NCBI GenBank assembly: GCA_900549415.1 | Contig: URNX01000006.1 | Span: forward strand, 1 to 64,000 | DNA length: 64,000 nucleotides | Direction of reading: 5' to 3' | DNA from: an uncultured bacterium | GTDB taxonomy: Bacteria > Verrucomicrobiota > Lentisphaeria > Victivallales > UBA1829 | Shown here: positions 8,633 through 17,581 of the stretch, one piece after another | How positions within the stretch are numbered: position 1 is the stretch's first letter | Layout of the letters: the number at the start of each line of letters is the position of its first letter | The notes under the pieces: model-generated | Seen by the model: the letters and a program-made list of their open reading frames with translations, nothing else | Told to the model about the DNA's origin: nothing | Databases searched by the model: none | Position numbers and translations under genes: made by a program

Positions 8633-9439
8633 ATGTCTGATATTCCAACTCCGCATTTTCTTTCCGCCGGACGTTTTGTTTCGCGCGGACACGGCCGTCA
8701 TCCGGTGCGGACGATTGACTCTCTGGAATTGATTATTGTTCTGAGCGGACGGCTGGATATATTCGAGGAGGAGCGGGAGTTCCATGTTGAAGCGGGGGAG
8801 CGGCTGTTTCTGCTTCCGTTCCGCCGTCATGGCGGGCTCGCCGCATACGAGCCGGAACTTTCATTTTTCTGGATGCATGCAGCGTTTGAAAAGAGGGAGG
8901 ATTATGCATGTTTCGCCCTGGAGGAGCCGTGCGCTCCGATTGCATCGCCGGAATTCGCCGGGGCGTATCTGCAGCTCCTGCTCGGAGAACAGAGACGCGG
9001 GATGCTGGAGGGGGAGGGGACGGCGCGGGAGAACCTGGATGCGCTCTCGGCGATTCTGCTGCGCGAAGCTCTGCGGACACGAGCGGGAGGCGTCGGAAGA
9101 AGCACGCTGACCGATGCGGCGAACCAGTATATCCGGATTCATTTTGACGAGGCGTTGACGACTTCGGAGATCGCTGCGCACCTGCAGTGTCATCCGGATT
9201 ACCTGAGCCGGCTCTATTCGCAGGTGTGCGGGTGTACCGTCGGGGATGCGATCCGCCGCGAACGGATCCGCAAGGCATGCGAAATGCTGGAACGGTCGAA
9301 CGCGCCGGTCAAGCAGATCGCATACGAGGCGGGATACGGCGATGTTTCCTATTTCCGCAAACAGTTTTTCCGTGAATGCGCCATGACGCCGAAGGAGTAC
9401 AGAAACCTCCGTCGGCGCGGGCATGTGAACACGGAGTGA
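8633..9439 (+). CDS. AraC family transcriptional regulator (GH127 locus)
   Basis: This 268-residue protein has an N-terminal cupin-like sensor (about residues 20-100, LIIVLSGRLDIFEEE...HVEAGERLFLLPF) and a C-terminal double helix-turn-helix (about 165-262). The second AraC signature is ACEMLERSNAPVKQIAYEAG followed by YGDVSYFRKQFFRECAMTPKEYR. AGAGGAGAAA precedes the ATG. It is divergent from the GH127 gene and probably regulates it in response to an arabinoside. The ligand itself cannot be read from sequence. Confidence 0.93.
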   Translation: MSDIPTPHFLSAGRFVSRGHGRHPVRTIDSLELIIVLSGRLDIFEEEREFHVEAGERLFLLPFRRHGGLAAYEPELSFFWMHAAFEKREDYACFALEEPCAPIASPEFAGAYLQLLLGEQRRGMLEGEGTARENLDALSAILLREALRTRAGGVGRSTLTDAANQYIRIHFDEALTTSEIAAHLQCHPDYLSRLYSQVCGCTVGDAIRRERIRKACEMLERSNAPVKQIAYEAGYGDVSYFRKQFFRECAMTPKEYRNLRRRGHVNTE

Positions 9440-9443
9440 CGGA

Positions 9444-10820
9444 TCAGTCCCTGTTGTATTTGAGGACGAAATCGACGATCGGCTGCGGATTTTCGAGGCA
9501 GTGCGGGTGATGCTTTGCACCGGGCTTGTAGATGACCTCGATGTGTCCGCCCAGTTCGCGGTAACGCTTTTCGACGATCATCGTGTTCTCGTCGGCGGGA
9601 ACGACTTCATCGGCGTCGCCGCAGAGATGCAGAATCGGGATTCCGGCGTCGGCGAGCGGCTTGAGGTTGTCGAGCGGGTTCTTGTCGTAAGCCATCGCCT
9701 GTTCTTCGGTGAAGTTCCAGGCTTTGAGACAGTTCTTCCAGCTCTGTTCGTCGCCGGGGCCGTGACCTTTTGCGCCGGGCCAGCTCTTGAAGTCGCAGAC
9801 CGGATTGTCAAGATAGAGACAGCTTACCTTGTCAGTGTTCTTGACCGCCCAGTTGTAGACGTCGAGCCCGCCGCGGCTGTAGCCGACGGGAACGCATTTT
9901 TTATTGAATCCGAGCGAGGTCAGGAAGTTGTAGAGCATGTCGAAGCGTCGGTTGGATTCCGCGGAGCCGTAAAGTTCGGTGACGTCGATGTGCGCGACGT
10001 ACCATCCGCGGTCGAGCAGAGCCCAGTCGGCGTTCGGGAATGCTCCGAAGAAGCGGGCGCGCCAGAACCAGCGTTTTTTCGGGTCGGGCGTGACGTTCGG
10101 TTTGACGAGCTTGCAGGGGATGCCTTCAAGCTTGAAGTTGAGACATTCGTATCCGTACCAGTCGGAGACGTGTCCGGGGAAGTCCGTGCGGAAGCCGTTG
10201 ATGTTAACTTCGAGCGAGCGCGCGGCGAGAATCTTCTTCAGAAATTCCGCGACGATATCCGCCTGCGCCGAGCGTCCCTCCGCGTTGTAATGGTAACCAT
10301 CCTTCGCGCTGTATTCCGGATGCTCCGCCATCGGAGTGTAGAGGTCGAGAACGGGTACATGGAGCTCCTTCATGATTTCTTCCGCGATGCGGTTGCGGTG
10401 AAGAACCATTTCATTGAGTTCCGCTAATTTTTCCGGTTCGTTTTTGACTGTGATCGGCGTGGAATTGCGCCAGGTGAGGCGTGCGCGGGTGTTCTGGCGC
10501 AGGAAGAGAACAAGCTCTTTCAGGCGTTCGCGGTAGAACTCATCCGAGTAGGGCGTTCCGTGGAGGCCGTTGTTGATGCAGATCAGGTCGACCGGATAAT
10601 CCGCGAGAGCAAGCTGAAGCTCGCGGTAGAATCCCGGGTCGCCGACGATTTTTGAGGAGGAGAAGGCCGCGACGGTTGCGATGCCTTTCAGTCTGTCCGA
10701 GACGTCGAAGCGGTGACCGGCGACAATGGAGTCGCCGATCAGCAGCACGCGCGGCAGAGTGTTGTCATCCGTGTCGCACCAGTAGTGTTGCGACCATTCA
10801 ATTTTTTCTCGATCCAGCAT
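9444..10820 (-). CDS. Two-domain esterase: SGNH/GDSL hydrolase plus alpha/beta hydrolase
   Basis: In this 458-residue protein, residues about 20-200 are an SGNH hydrolase with Ser31 in LLIGDSIVAG and the Asp174-x-x-His177 pair in KDGYHYN. Residues about 205-458 are an alpha/beta hydrolase with the nucleophile elbow GYSRGG (Ser315), acid Asp402/Asp404 in CGDADEVVP and His in KHHPHC (437-440). Both catalytic sets look intact. Such fusions are seen among carbohydrate esterases, so a deacetylating role is plausible but not shown. As annotated it lacks a signal peptide, but a signal peptide is encoded just upstream in another frame (10739-10951). The ATG has AAAGGG eight bases before it. Confidence 0.85.
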   Translation of the reverse strand: MLDREKIEWSQHYWCDTDDNTLPRVLLIGDSIVAGHRFDVSDRLKGIATVAAFSSSKIVGDPGFYRELQLALADYPVDLICINNGLHGTPYSDEFYRERLKELVLFLRQNTRARLTWRNSTPITVKNEPEKLAELNEMVLHRNRIAEEIMKELHVPVLDLYTPMAEHPEYSAKDGYHYNAEGRSAQADIVAEFLKKILAARSLEVNINGFRTDFPGHVSDWYGYECLNFKLEGIPCKLVKPNVTPDPKKRWFWRARFFGAFPNADWALLDRGWYVAHIDVTELYGSAESNRRFDMLYNFLTSLGFNKKCVPVGYSRGGLDVYNWAVKNTDKVSCLYLDNPVCDFKSWPGAKGHGPGDEQSWKNCLKAWNFTEEQAMAYDKNPLDNLKPLADAGIPILHLCGDADEVVPADENTMIVEKRYRELGGHIEVIYKPGAKHHPHCLENPQPIVDFVLKYNRD

Positions 10821-10951
10821 TGTGTAATCCCTTTTTTTATTTTTTGGGTTGAGGCGGGCGTTTTTGTCGCGGAAGCCGTTTTCCCCTGAGAAAAGAGGGC
10901 GGTTCCGGCGGAGAAAAGGAGGGCGGTGAGCAGAAGTAAAAATTTATTCAT
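10739..10951 (-). other. Out-of-frame signal peptide in front of the esterase gene (probable frameshift)
   Basis: An ATG at 10951 begins MNKFLLLLTALLFSAGTALF, a textbook Sec signal peptide, and continues through a Thr/Ala-rich linker. This frame then runs out of phase into the esterase and stops at 10739. Adding one base in the T7/T6 homopolymer on the plus strand (10832-10845, poly-A in the gene sense) joins the signal peptide in frame to the esterase through KKRDYT-MLDREKIEW. The options are a real frameshift mutation, a sequencing error in the homopolymer, or transcriptional slippage. It starts 15 bases after the GT39 stop codon. Confidence 0.65.
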
Positions 10952-10966
10952 TGCAAATCGCTCTTT

Positions 10967-12802
10967 TCATCGTATCTTTCTGTTGTCCGGCAGAATCATG
11001 CGCATGACATAATTCTTGCGGAGGTTGTCCTTTGAATCCCACGGGAAACTCGGTTCGCGGGCGGTGACGGGAAGACGGTTGAGCGTTTCTTCCGGAAGAT
11101 CCTCGAACTTGCGGTTCTGGGCAATCAGCAGAATGCGCTGTCCCGGTTTTTCCCTGCGGAGTTTTTCCAGCTCTTCCTCGTCTTCAATGACGGCGATTTC
11201 CGTTTTCCGGTTCAGATAGTATATGGCGTCCCGCGGTTCGGATTGATAGAAGTAGATATTCTCATCCGGCACGCGCATCTGTTCGGCGCGGAGCATCATC
11301 TGGCGGAATGTATAGCGGATCGTGCGGAACTGGGAGGCGGTGGGGATGACATAGACGAACACCACGAGCAGGGAAACGTAGATGGAGAAAATGGACTTCG
11401 CAAGCTTCACATCCGGCAGAATTTCCGTAAACGGCGGTTCGCTGCGCAGATGAAACAGGAACATTCCGAGAATGAACACGGCGGCAAGCGCCGCGACAAT
11501 GGACTGCGGGACGAGGCGCAGCAGAAACTTGTATGCGGGGGGGACGATTTCCGGGAAGAGCGTCAGCACGATTCCGGCGAGCACGCAGAGAAGCAGTGCG
11601 ATTGCCGGAAGCGAGCGGAACAGCAGAAGCAGAACCTGTTTGATCTTTTCCATCTGACGGTCGAAGGATTCGCGGGAGAGGTAGAGCGCCATCAGAATGG
11701 CGCAGAACGGAACCGCGGGGAGGATGTAGTACGGACGGCGTGAGCCGGAAATGGAGAAGAAGAGAAAAATCGCAATCAGGGTCCAGCAGAGCCAGCGTTC
11801 CGCCTCCTGGAACTGTTTGCGTCTGCGGAAGGCGTCGATGACTGCAAGGATCATGAACGGGCTCCAGGGGAGAAGCAGGCGCGGCAGATGAATGAAGTAT
11901 GCATAGAACGGTTCGTCGTCGTGGTCGAACGGAGCGAAGAAGCGGATGATGTTTTCGCGCAGGGCGAGTGCGATTCCGCTGGTTTTGAGCGTGCCGTCGG
12001 CGTCGATGAGTTCCTGTGTTTCCGGTGCGACAGCCGGAGCGATGAGTTTGGAGAGTTCGAACGGAATCATGTAGACTCCGATTCCGATGAGGAGCGCAAG
12101 CACGGACTTCCAGTTCAAATGGAAGAGAACTTTTTTCGCGAGGAGCATGTCCACGCCCGCGGCGAGGAGGGGAACCGCAATTGCGGCCATTCCCTTCGCG
12201 TGCGCGCCGATGAAGCAGAGCAGGAAGAAGCCGAGATATCCGGGGAAGCTTTTTGTTTTCCGGAAGGCGAGATACCATGCGATTGCGCCGGTCGAGAACG
12301 CAAGATTCGCCATATCGGCTTCGGCGAGGCGTCCCCACCAGGCGAAGGAGTAGCAGGTCAGGAAAAGCCAGCCGGAGAGACGCGCGATCTCCGCGTTCCA
12401 GAGGCGTTTGGCAATGGAAACGGTCGCCATGAGCGCTGCGGCCGCCGCGAGCACGCTCGGGAGGCGGGCGAGAAACTCATTGACGGTTTTGCCGTTGAAG
12501 AGCGAGGTCAGCACGATGAACCAGTAGGTCAGCAGCGGCTTGTCGTAATAGGGTTCGAAGTTGATGGTCGGATGAAGGAAATCGTTCGTGAGGAACATTT
12601 CACGGACGACTTCGAGCCAGCGGGATTCGGAGCCTTTGACCGGCTCGACGCCGAGATTCCCGATCAGCAGAAGCGCGGCGCAAAGCCACAGCGGGAGCCA
12701 GAACAGAAGTTTTTTCTGTTTGCCGTTCAGCCCCGGTTTTTCCGGTTCGGGAGCGCTTTCGGGCTGTACGGGAGTCTGGCGGGCGGGACGGTTGAACTTC
12801 AT
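10967..12802 (-). CDS. GT39-family membrane glycosyltransferase (ArnT/PMT-like)
   Basis: This 611-residue integral membrane protein has a short cytoplasmic N-terminus, a first TM helix (LLFWLPLWLCAALLLIGNLG), then a periplasmic loop with ESRWLEVVREM, where Glu-Ser-Arg is the usual catalytic acidic loop position of ArnT/PMT enzymes. YYDKPLLTYWFI and a total of about ten to twelve hydrophobic helices follow. The family moves a sugar from a polyprenyl-phosphate donor to lipid A, other lipids or protein at the outer face of the inner membrane. The start codon overlaps the stop of the ArnB-like aminotransferase gene (ATGA), which suggests that the transferred sugar is amino-modified. Confidence 0.88.
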   Translation of the reverse strand: MKFNRPARQTPVQPESAPEPEKPGLNGKQKKLLFWLPLWLCAALLLIGNLGVEPVKGSESRWLEVVREMFLTNDFLHPTINFEPYYDKPLLTYWFIVLTSLFNGKTVNEFLARLPSVLAAAAALMATVSIAKRLWNAEIARLSGWLFLTCYSFAWWGRLAEADMANLAFSTGAIAWYLAFRKTKSFPGYLGFFLLCFIGAHAKGMAAIAVPLLAAGVDMLLAKKVLFHLNWKSVLALLIGIGVYMIPFELSKLIAPAVAPETQELIDADGTLKTSGIALALRENIIRFFAPFDHDDEPFYAYFIHLPRLLLPWSPFMILAVIDAFRRRKQFQEAERWLCWTLIAIFLFFSISGSRRPYYILPAVPFCAILMALYLSRESFDRQMEKIKQVLLLLFRSLPAIALLLCVLAGIVLTLFPEIVPPAYKFLLRLVPQSIVAALAAVFILGMFLFHLRSEPPFTEILPDVKLAKSIFSIYVSLLVVFVYVIPTASQFRTIRYTFRQMMLRAEQMRVPDENIYFYQSEPRDAIYYLNRKTEIAVIEDEEELEKLRREKPGQRILLIAQNRKFEDLPEETLNRLPVTAREPSFPWDSKDNLRKNYVMRMILPDNRKIR

Positions 12803-13941
12803 GCCAGAACCTCTTTGATTGCGGAGACGACATCATCCTGATCTTTTTCCGTCATGGAGGGGAAGAGCGGGATGGAGCAGATGCGGTCGGAGTTCCATTC
12901 GGTGTTGGGGAGCATGCCGGGCTTGCAGCCCATCTGCTCTCGGTAGAACTTCTGGAGGTGCGTGCAGCGGAAGTGCAGCCCTGTGCCGATGTTTTTCTCT
13001 TTCAATGCGGCCATGAATTCGTCGCGGTTGAGTTTGCCCTTGACGACGCGGACGACGAAGAGATGCCACGCGTGTTTGAAATCGTAAGCGGGATCGGCGA
13101 GCGGCTGGATCTCCTCGACATCTTTGAGCAGTTCGCGGTAGCGGAGGGCAAGCGCGGTGCGGCGGGCGTTGATTTCCTCGATTCGCGCGAGCTGACCGAG
13201 CGCAAGGACTGCCTGCATGTCGGGCATGTTGTACTTGTAGCCCGGTTCGACGACCTGCGCCTGCGGGGAGCGTCCGTGCGTGAGGCGGTCGTAAGCGTCG
13301 ACGCCGAGACCGTGGAATTTGAGGCTGCGGCAGCGTTTGCCGAGTTCTTCTTCATCGGTGACGAGCATTCCGCCTTCGCCGGTTGTGATGTTCTTGATGG
13401 GGTGGAACGAGAACATTGCGGTTCCGGCGGAGCCGATGAGTTTGCCTTTGTAACGGGTCCCGAGCGCGTGCGCGGCGTCTTCCACAAGACGGATTCCGTG
13501 TTTCTTCGCAATGGCGCGGAGCGGATCAAGATCGGCGCTGGCTCCGGCGAAGTGGACGGGGACGATCAGTTTTGTGCGCGGCGTGATGTGCGCTTCGACC
13601 TCTTCGGGATCGACCATCAGGGTGTCTTTGTTGACGTCGACGAAGACCGGTTTTGCACCGGCGAGGACGGTGAGGTTGATCATGGAGACCCAGGTCATGG
13701 AGGGGGTGATTACCTCGTCGCCGGGTCCGATTCCGAGTGCGTGGAGGAGAACTTCCATCACGCCTGTTTCGGAGGTCATGGAGACGGCGTCGTCCGCCCC
13801 GAGATAAGCTTTGAAATCGGATTCAAACTGTGCGACTTTCGGACCGGTGGTGATCCAGCCGGAGCGCAGAACATCCGCGACAGCCTGAATATCGGATTCT
13901 TTCAGATCGGGTTTGGAAAAGGGAAGGAACGTGTCTCTCAT
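12799..13941 (-). CDS. ArnB-like sugar aminotransferase (DegT/DnrJ/EryC1/StrS family)
   Basis: This 380-residue PLP-dependent nucleotide-sugar aminotransferase begins LPFSKPDLKESDI...LRSGWITTGPK. It has EDAAHALGT (Asp155, His158) and the PLP lysine Lys183 in SFHPIKNITTGEGG, then KFHGLGVDAYDR and PGYKYNMPDMQAVLALGQL. These stretches resemble ArnB, which makes UDP-4-amino-4-deoxy-L-arabinose. No ArnA-type decarboxylase or formyltransferase is nearby, so the exact sugar is uncertain. It overlaps the GT39 gene by four bases and lies 15 bases after the RNase E/G gene. Confidence 0.9.
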   Translation of the reverse strand: MRDTFLPFSKPDLKESDIQAVADVLRSGWITTGPKVAQFESDFKAYLGADDAVSMTSETGVMEVLLHALGIGPGDEVITPSMTWVSMINLTVLAGAKPVFVDVNKDTLMVDPEEVEAHITPRTKLIVPVHFAGASADLDPLRAIAKKHGIRLVEDAAHALGTRYKGKLIGSAGTAMFSFHPIKNITTGEGGMLVTDEEELGKRCRSLKFHGLGVDAYDRLTHGRSPQAQVVEPGYKYNMPDMQAVLALGQLARIEEINARRTALALRYRELLKDVEEIQPLADPAYDFKHAWHLFVVRVVKGKLNRDEFMAALKEKNIGTGLHFRCTHLQKFYREQMGCKPGMLPNTEWNSDRICSIPLFPSMTEKDQDDVVSAIKEVLA

Positions 13942-13956
13942 GACAAAAACTCCTTG

Positions 13957-15606
13957 TTAATATTCCTGATTTGTTTCCGGGTTGACGAGGCGGAACTGTT
14001 CCATGTGCATGGTCGGATCGGCGCGGAAGGAGAGTTCCTTGCCGTACTTTTCCTCCAGTTCGCTGAGCAGTTCGGCGTCGTCGTTTTTCAGCCGTTCGAG
14101 AATGGTCGGGTGCATGATGACGCGAACCGACATTTTGCGGGTGCGGCGTTTGAGCAGCTCTTTGAGGCGCCGCTGAATTTCAACGCTCATGCTGACCGGC
14201 GACTTGACGCGTCCGGAGCCGTTGCAGTACGGGCACGGGTCGTAGACGGCGTCTTTGGCGCTTTCGTGCTCGCGCTGACGGGTCATTTCCATCAGTCCGA
14301 ACTTGCTGATGGGGAGCAGACGTGTCTTGGCGCGGTCGGGCTGAACATAGGTCGCCATTGCGCGCTGAACGGCGTCGCGGTCCCGCTGGGTGCGCATATC
14401 GATGAAGTCGATGACGACGAGTCCTCCGACGTTGCGGAGGCGGACCTGGCGGGCGATTTCCTCGGCGGCTTCAAGGTTTGTGCGGAGAATGTTTTCGGGC
14501 TGGTCTTTCGCATTTTTGTTTTTGCCGGAGTTGACGTCGACGGCGACGAGCGCTTCGGTTTCGTCAATGCAGATGTAGCCACCGCTCGGGAGCTGGACGA
14601 CTCGGTTGAAGACGGTTGCAACCTGTTCGGCGACTTTGTAGCGTTCGAAGACTGGCTGCGCGCGGTTGCTGAGAGTGATGCGCGTGTCGTAGCAGCCGAA
14701 TTCGGCGAAATCCGCTTTCAGTTTTTTCGCGGCGTCGGGATCGTCGACAACGATTTCGTCAATGTCGTCGGTGAGGAAGTCGCGGACGGTGCGTTCGAGC
14801 AGATTGGGTTCGCGGTAGACGATAGCGGGCGCGTTTTTCTCTTCGAGTGCGGCGCTTGCGGATTCCCAGATTTTGAGGAGCATGCTGAGATCCTTTTCAA
14901 AATCTTCGGCTTTGTGTCCTTCGCCGATGGTCCGGCAGATGAGCCCCATGCCTTCGGGAACGTCGAGCTTTGCGAGAATCTTACGGAGACGGTCGCGCTC
15001 CTTTCGGTCGTCGATGCGCGAAGAGAGTCCGATGTGGTCGGAGTAGGGCAGAAGAACGAGATAGCGTCCGGGAATTGTGATATTCGTCGAGAGACGCGCG
15101 CCTTTGGTTCCGATTGGCCCCTTGACGATCTGAACGAGGAGTTCGGAGTTTTCGGGGAACATCTTCGGAATGTCGGCAACGGTGATTTTCCCGCTGTGGA
15201 GTTTTGTTTCGAACTCTTTGAGGCGCTGCGCCTTGTTGGTGCGTCCGACGAGTCCGCGGATGCGGTCGGCGACTTTGCTGAGGACGGATGTTTTCTTGCG
15301 CCGTTTTGCGGTTGGCTCTTCTCCGGATTCGGCTTCGGCGTGGCGGATGTCGTCGAGCATGTCATAGGAGGCGGGGAGCATGTCCTTGTAATGCAGGAAT
15401 CCGTTTTTGACGGCGCCGATATCGACGAAGGCTGCTTCGAGTTTCTTTTCGAGATGCGTGATGCGCCCGAGGTAGATGGACCCGGCGACAAGCTCGTCCT
15501 CGTCGCGCCGTTCGATCTCATACTCTTCGAGCCTTCCGTTCCGCAGGAGAGCGAAACGTGTTTCGAGCTCTTCGCAGTTCAGTATGATCTGTTTTTTGTT
15601 TTTCAT
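13957..15606 (-). CDS. rng: Ribonuclease E/G family endoribonuclease
   Basis: The protein has 549 residues counted from the ATG at 15606, which overlaps the fmt stop (ATGA). A longer frame upstream is only antisense to fmt. It begins with the family core (IILNCEELETRFALLRNGRL), followed by the S1 RNA-binding segment (GSIYLGRITHLEKKLEAAFVDIG). The acidic catalytic segments IDETEALVAVDVNSGKN and VVIDFIDM follow, and the zinc-link CPYCNGSG (C458, C461) closes the conserved region. It lacks the long E. coli RNase E scaffold, so it is RNase G-sized. It is expected to act in rRNA processing and mRNA decay, and an RNase Y gene is also present in this window. Confidence 0.93.
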   Translation of the reverse strand: MKNKKQIILNCEELETRFALLRNGRLEEYEIERRDEDELVAGSIYLGRITHLEKKLEAAFVDIGAVKNGFLHYKDMLPASYDMLDDIRHAEAESGEEPTAKRRKKTSVLSKVADRIRGLVGRTNKAQRLKEFETKLHSGKITVADIPKMFPENSELLVQIVKGPIGTKGARLSTNITIPGRYLVLLPYSDHIGLSSRIDDRKERDRLRKILAKLDVPEGMGLICRTIGEGHKAEDFEKDLSMLLKIWESASAALEEKNAPAIVYREPNLLERTVRDFLTDDIDEIVVDDPDAAKKLKADFAEFGCYDTRITLSNRAQPVFERYKVAEQVATVFNRVVQLPSGGYICIDETEALVAVDVNSGKNKNAKDQPENILRTNLEAAEEIARQVRLRNVGGLVVIDFIDMRTQRDRDAVQRAMATYVQPDRAKTRLLPISKFGLMEMTRQREHESAKDAVYDPCPYCNGSGRVKSPVSMSVEIQRRLKELLKRRTRKMSVRVIMHPTILERLKNDDAELLSELEEKYGKELSFRADPTMHMEQFRLVNPETNQEY

Positions 15607-16610
15607 GAATTGGTTTTCTTTTCCTGTGGAGTGTTTTTGGGCTCCGGCGGCGGAGGACCGTCGAAGACCTGTCTGACGGCTTCCGGGTTGTTGAAGCCGC
15701 GGAGGAAATCGGCGGCGTTCATTTCGCGGGAGCCTTCCGGGATGACGCGGACGAGTTCGAGTGCGCCCTGTCCGCAGGCGACGATCCATTTTTTATCGCA
15801 GGCGAGTGTGGTTCCGGGCGAGCCGGATTCGGGGAGAACGCGGGCTTCGGTGATTTTGATGGACATGAGTCCGTTCTTTCCGTTGATGCGGAAAGTGGAA
15901 GCCGGCCATGGGTAGTACGCGCGCACCTTGCGTTCGAGCAGTCCGGCGGGTTCATCCCAGTGAACCGAACCGTCGGATTTGTGGATCTTCCGGGTTAAAG
16001 TGGCGTCCGGTTCGTTCTGCGGAACCGGCTGAAGCCCTTCGGCGATGCGGTCGATGATTCCCGCAATGTTCCGTGAGCCGAGCTCGGAGAGAGCAATCTC
16101 AAGGGTCTGCGTGTTCATCGAAGGCGGAACGTCCATGGTCACGACAGAGTAGACCGGCCCGGTGTCCAGTCCTTTGTCCATGCGCATGAAGGTGATTCCG
16201 TTTACTTTGTCACCGGAGAGAATGGAGGTTGCAAGCGGGGAGGCTCCGCGGTATTTCGGCAGGATGGAACCGTGAACGTTCAGGCATCCCAGACGCGGGA
16301 AGTTCAGAAGTTTTTCGCGCAGGAGCTGACCGAAGGAGACCACGACGACGAGATCGGGCACAAGTTCGTTCATCAGCTGCATGAATTCATCGGAACTGAC
16401 CGATTCGACTCTGCGGCAGGGAATTCCGACCGCGTCGGCGAATCCTCCAAGCGGGGTCGGTTTAGGCAGACGCTTTCTTCCGGACGGCTTATCCGGCTGG
16501 GTGCCGACTCCGACCAGTTCGATATTTTCCGCCTTGTTCAGCGCGTCGAGAAAAGGAACCGCGAACGCGCCCGATCCCAGAAAGTAGACTTTTATTTTAT
16601 TTTTCTGCAT
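15603..16610 (-). CDS. fmt: Methionyl-tRNA formyltransferase
   Basis: This 335-residue enzyme formylates initiator Met-tRNA using 10-formyl-THF. It shows the family order: YFLGSGAFAVPFLDAL, TQPDKPSGR, catalytic NVHGSILPKYRGASP (Asn, His and the SLLP-type loop), DTGPVY, and the C-terminal tRNA-binding half with IHKSDGSVHW and YYPWPAST. The PDKPSGR stretch and the C-terminal domain mark it as true Fmt rather than the ArnA formyltransferase domain. ATG at 16610 is preferred over a GTG at 16625. It heads a probable operon with RNase E/G, ArnB-like, GT39 and esterase genes. Confidence 0.95.
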   Translation of the reverse strand: MQKNKIKVYFLGSGAFAVPFLDALNKAENIELVGVGTQPDKPSGRKRLPKPTPLGGFADAVGIPCRRVESVSSDEFMQLMNELVPDLVVVVSFGQLLREKLLNFPRLGCLNVHGSILPKYRGASPLATSILSGDKVNGITFMRMDKGLDTGPVYSVVTMDVPPSMNTQTLEIALSELGSRNIAGIIDRIAEGLQPVPQNEPDATLTRKIHKSDGSVHWDEPAGLLERKVRAYYPWPASTFRINGKNGLMSIKITEARVLPESGSPGTTLACDKKWIVACGQGALELVRVIPEGSREMNAADFLRGFNNPEAVRQVFDGPPPPEPKNTPQEKKTNS

Positions 16611-16730
16611 AAATTGCAACCGCACTCCGTAACAGCTTCAGTATGTAGGAGCTTAATCTACCACACTTTCTTACATTTGGCAAATCGCGGAAGCGAAAAT
16701 ATTCAAGAAATGATGAAAGTATAATGTTTT

Positions 16731-17561
16731 TTACCGCTCTTTCCGGTATTCCCGCGGTGATTTCCCCGTATGGCGCGTGAATGCTTTGGAAAAAGCAAAC
16801 GCATTGGAGTACCCCGTCTGCGCCGCGATTTCATCCAGTTTGGCGTCGGTGCGGAGAAGCATTTCAGAGGCAAATTGAAAGCGGATTTCGTCGATCAGTT
16901 CCCCGGGGGAGCGTCCGCACTGTTCCTTGACCCGCTGATAGAGCAGGGAGACGGACATGTTGAGTCTGCGCGCCAGTTCGTCAACCGTCCATTTGTGCGC
17001 GGGGGAGGATTCCACAAGCTCGATCATCCGCCGGATGCGTCCCGCCAGATGCGGCGCCTTGAGCTCCCTCTGGAGACAGTCGTTCAGCAGTTCTGCAATG
17101 TGCTGCATCTCGGCCGGAGCGGATTTCTCTATCTGGAAGCGGACGAACAGGTTTATCAGCGCTTCGATCTCTTCTGCGTAGAGCGACGGAGTGACCGTCT
17201 GTTCCCAGCCTGGTCGCGGAGTGAAGGAGAAATAGGTGTGGCGGAAGATGCCTTCACGCACAACACAGCGCCTGTTTGTATCGGAGCACATGAACAGGGA
17301 CGTTCCCGGCGGGGCGGTGAAGCGTTTGCCGGGGATTTCAAATTCCACAGTTCCCTCATGAATCAGCCAAAGCGTCCAGTGCCGCCGTTCGCTTCCGCCG
17401 GTCCGCACCATTTCATACGGTGCGCGGATCGCGGCGGTTCCTCCGCAGAGGATCCCGAAAGGCGCCAGATATTTTTCCGCTTCAGGACAGGCAGTGCTGC
17501 GGATTTGCAGAAATCCCTGATGTTTCATGGAATTGGATATGTTTTTTGTAGATTTGGACAT
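16731..17561 (-). CDS. AraC family transcriptional regulator (GH36 locus)
   Basis: The 276-residue protein has an N-terminal arabinose-binding-like cupin (about residues 55-110) and a C-terminal AraC DNA-binding domain (about 180-276). Helix-turn-helix 1 is WTVDELARRLNMSVSLLYQR and helix 2 is KLDEIAAQTGYSNAFAFSKAF, ending HTGKSPREYRKER. GGGAGGAATAAC gives a strong ribosome site. The gene diverges from the GH36 gene with only about 60 bases between, which contains a 13-base perfect palindrome. It is probably the regulator of that enzyme. Confidence 0.93.
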   Translation of the reverse strand: MSKSTKNISNSMKHQGFLQIRSTACPEAEKYLAPFGILCGGTAAIRAPYEMVRTGGSERRHWTLWLIHEGTVEFEIPGKRFTAPPGTSLFMCSDTNRRCVVREGIFRHTYFSFTPRPGWEQTVTPSLYAEEIEALINLFVRFQIEKSAPAEMQHIAELLNDCLQRELKAPHLAGRIRRMIELVESSPAHKWTVDELARRLNMSVSLLYQRVKEQCGRSPGELIDEIRFQFASEMLLRTDAKLDEIAAQTGYSNAFAFSKAFTRHTGKSPREYRKER

Positions 17562-17581
17562 GTTATTCCTCCCGGCTTTGT

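Noticed and set aside
12958..15915. A 985-codon open frame on the plus strand opposite arnB-like, RNase E/G and fmt genes
   Set aside because: It is antisense to three clear genes. Its translation is a low-information mix rich in V, D, E, F and G that mirrors the codon bias of the real genes, with no family motifs.
15603..16610. The formyltransferase gene next to an ArnB-like gene as an ArnA-type sugar formyltransferase
   Set aside because: The PDKPSGR loop, C-terminal tRNA-binding half and neighbouring translation gene fit methionyl-tRNA formyltransferase; no UDP-glucuronate decarboxylase domain is attached.
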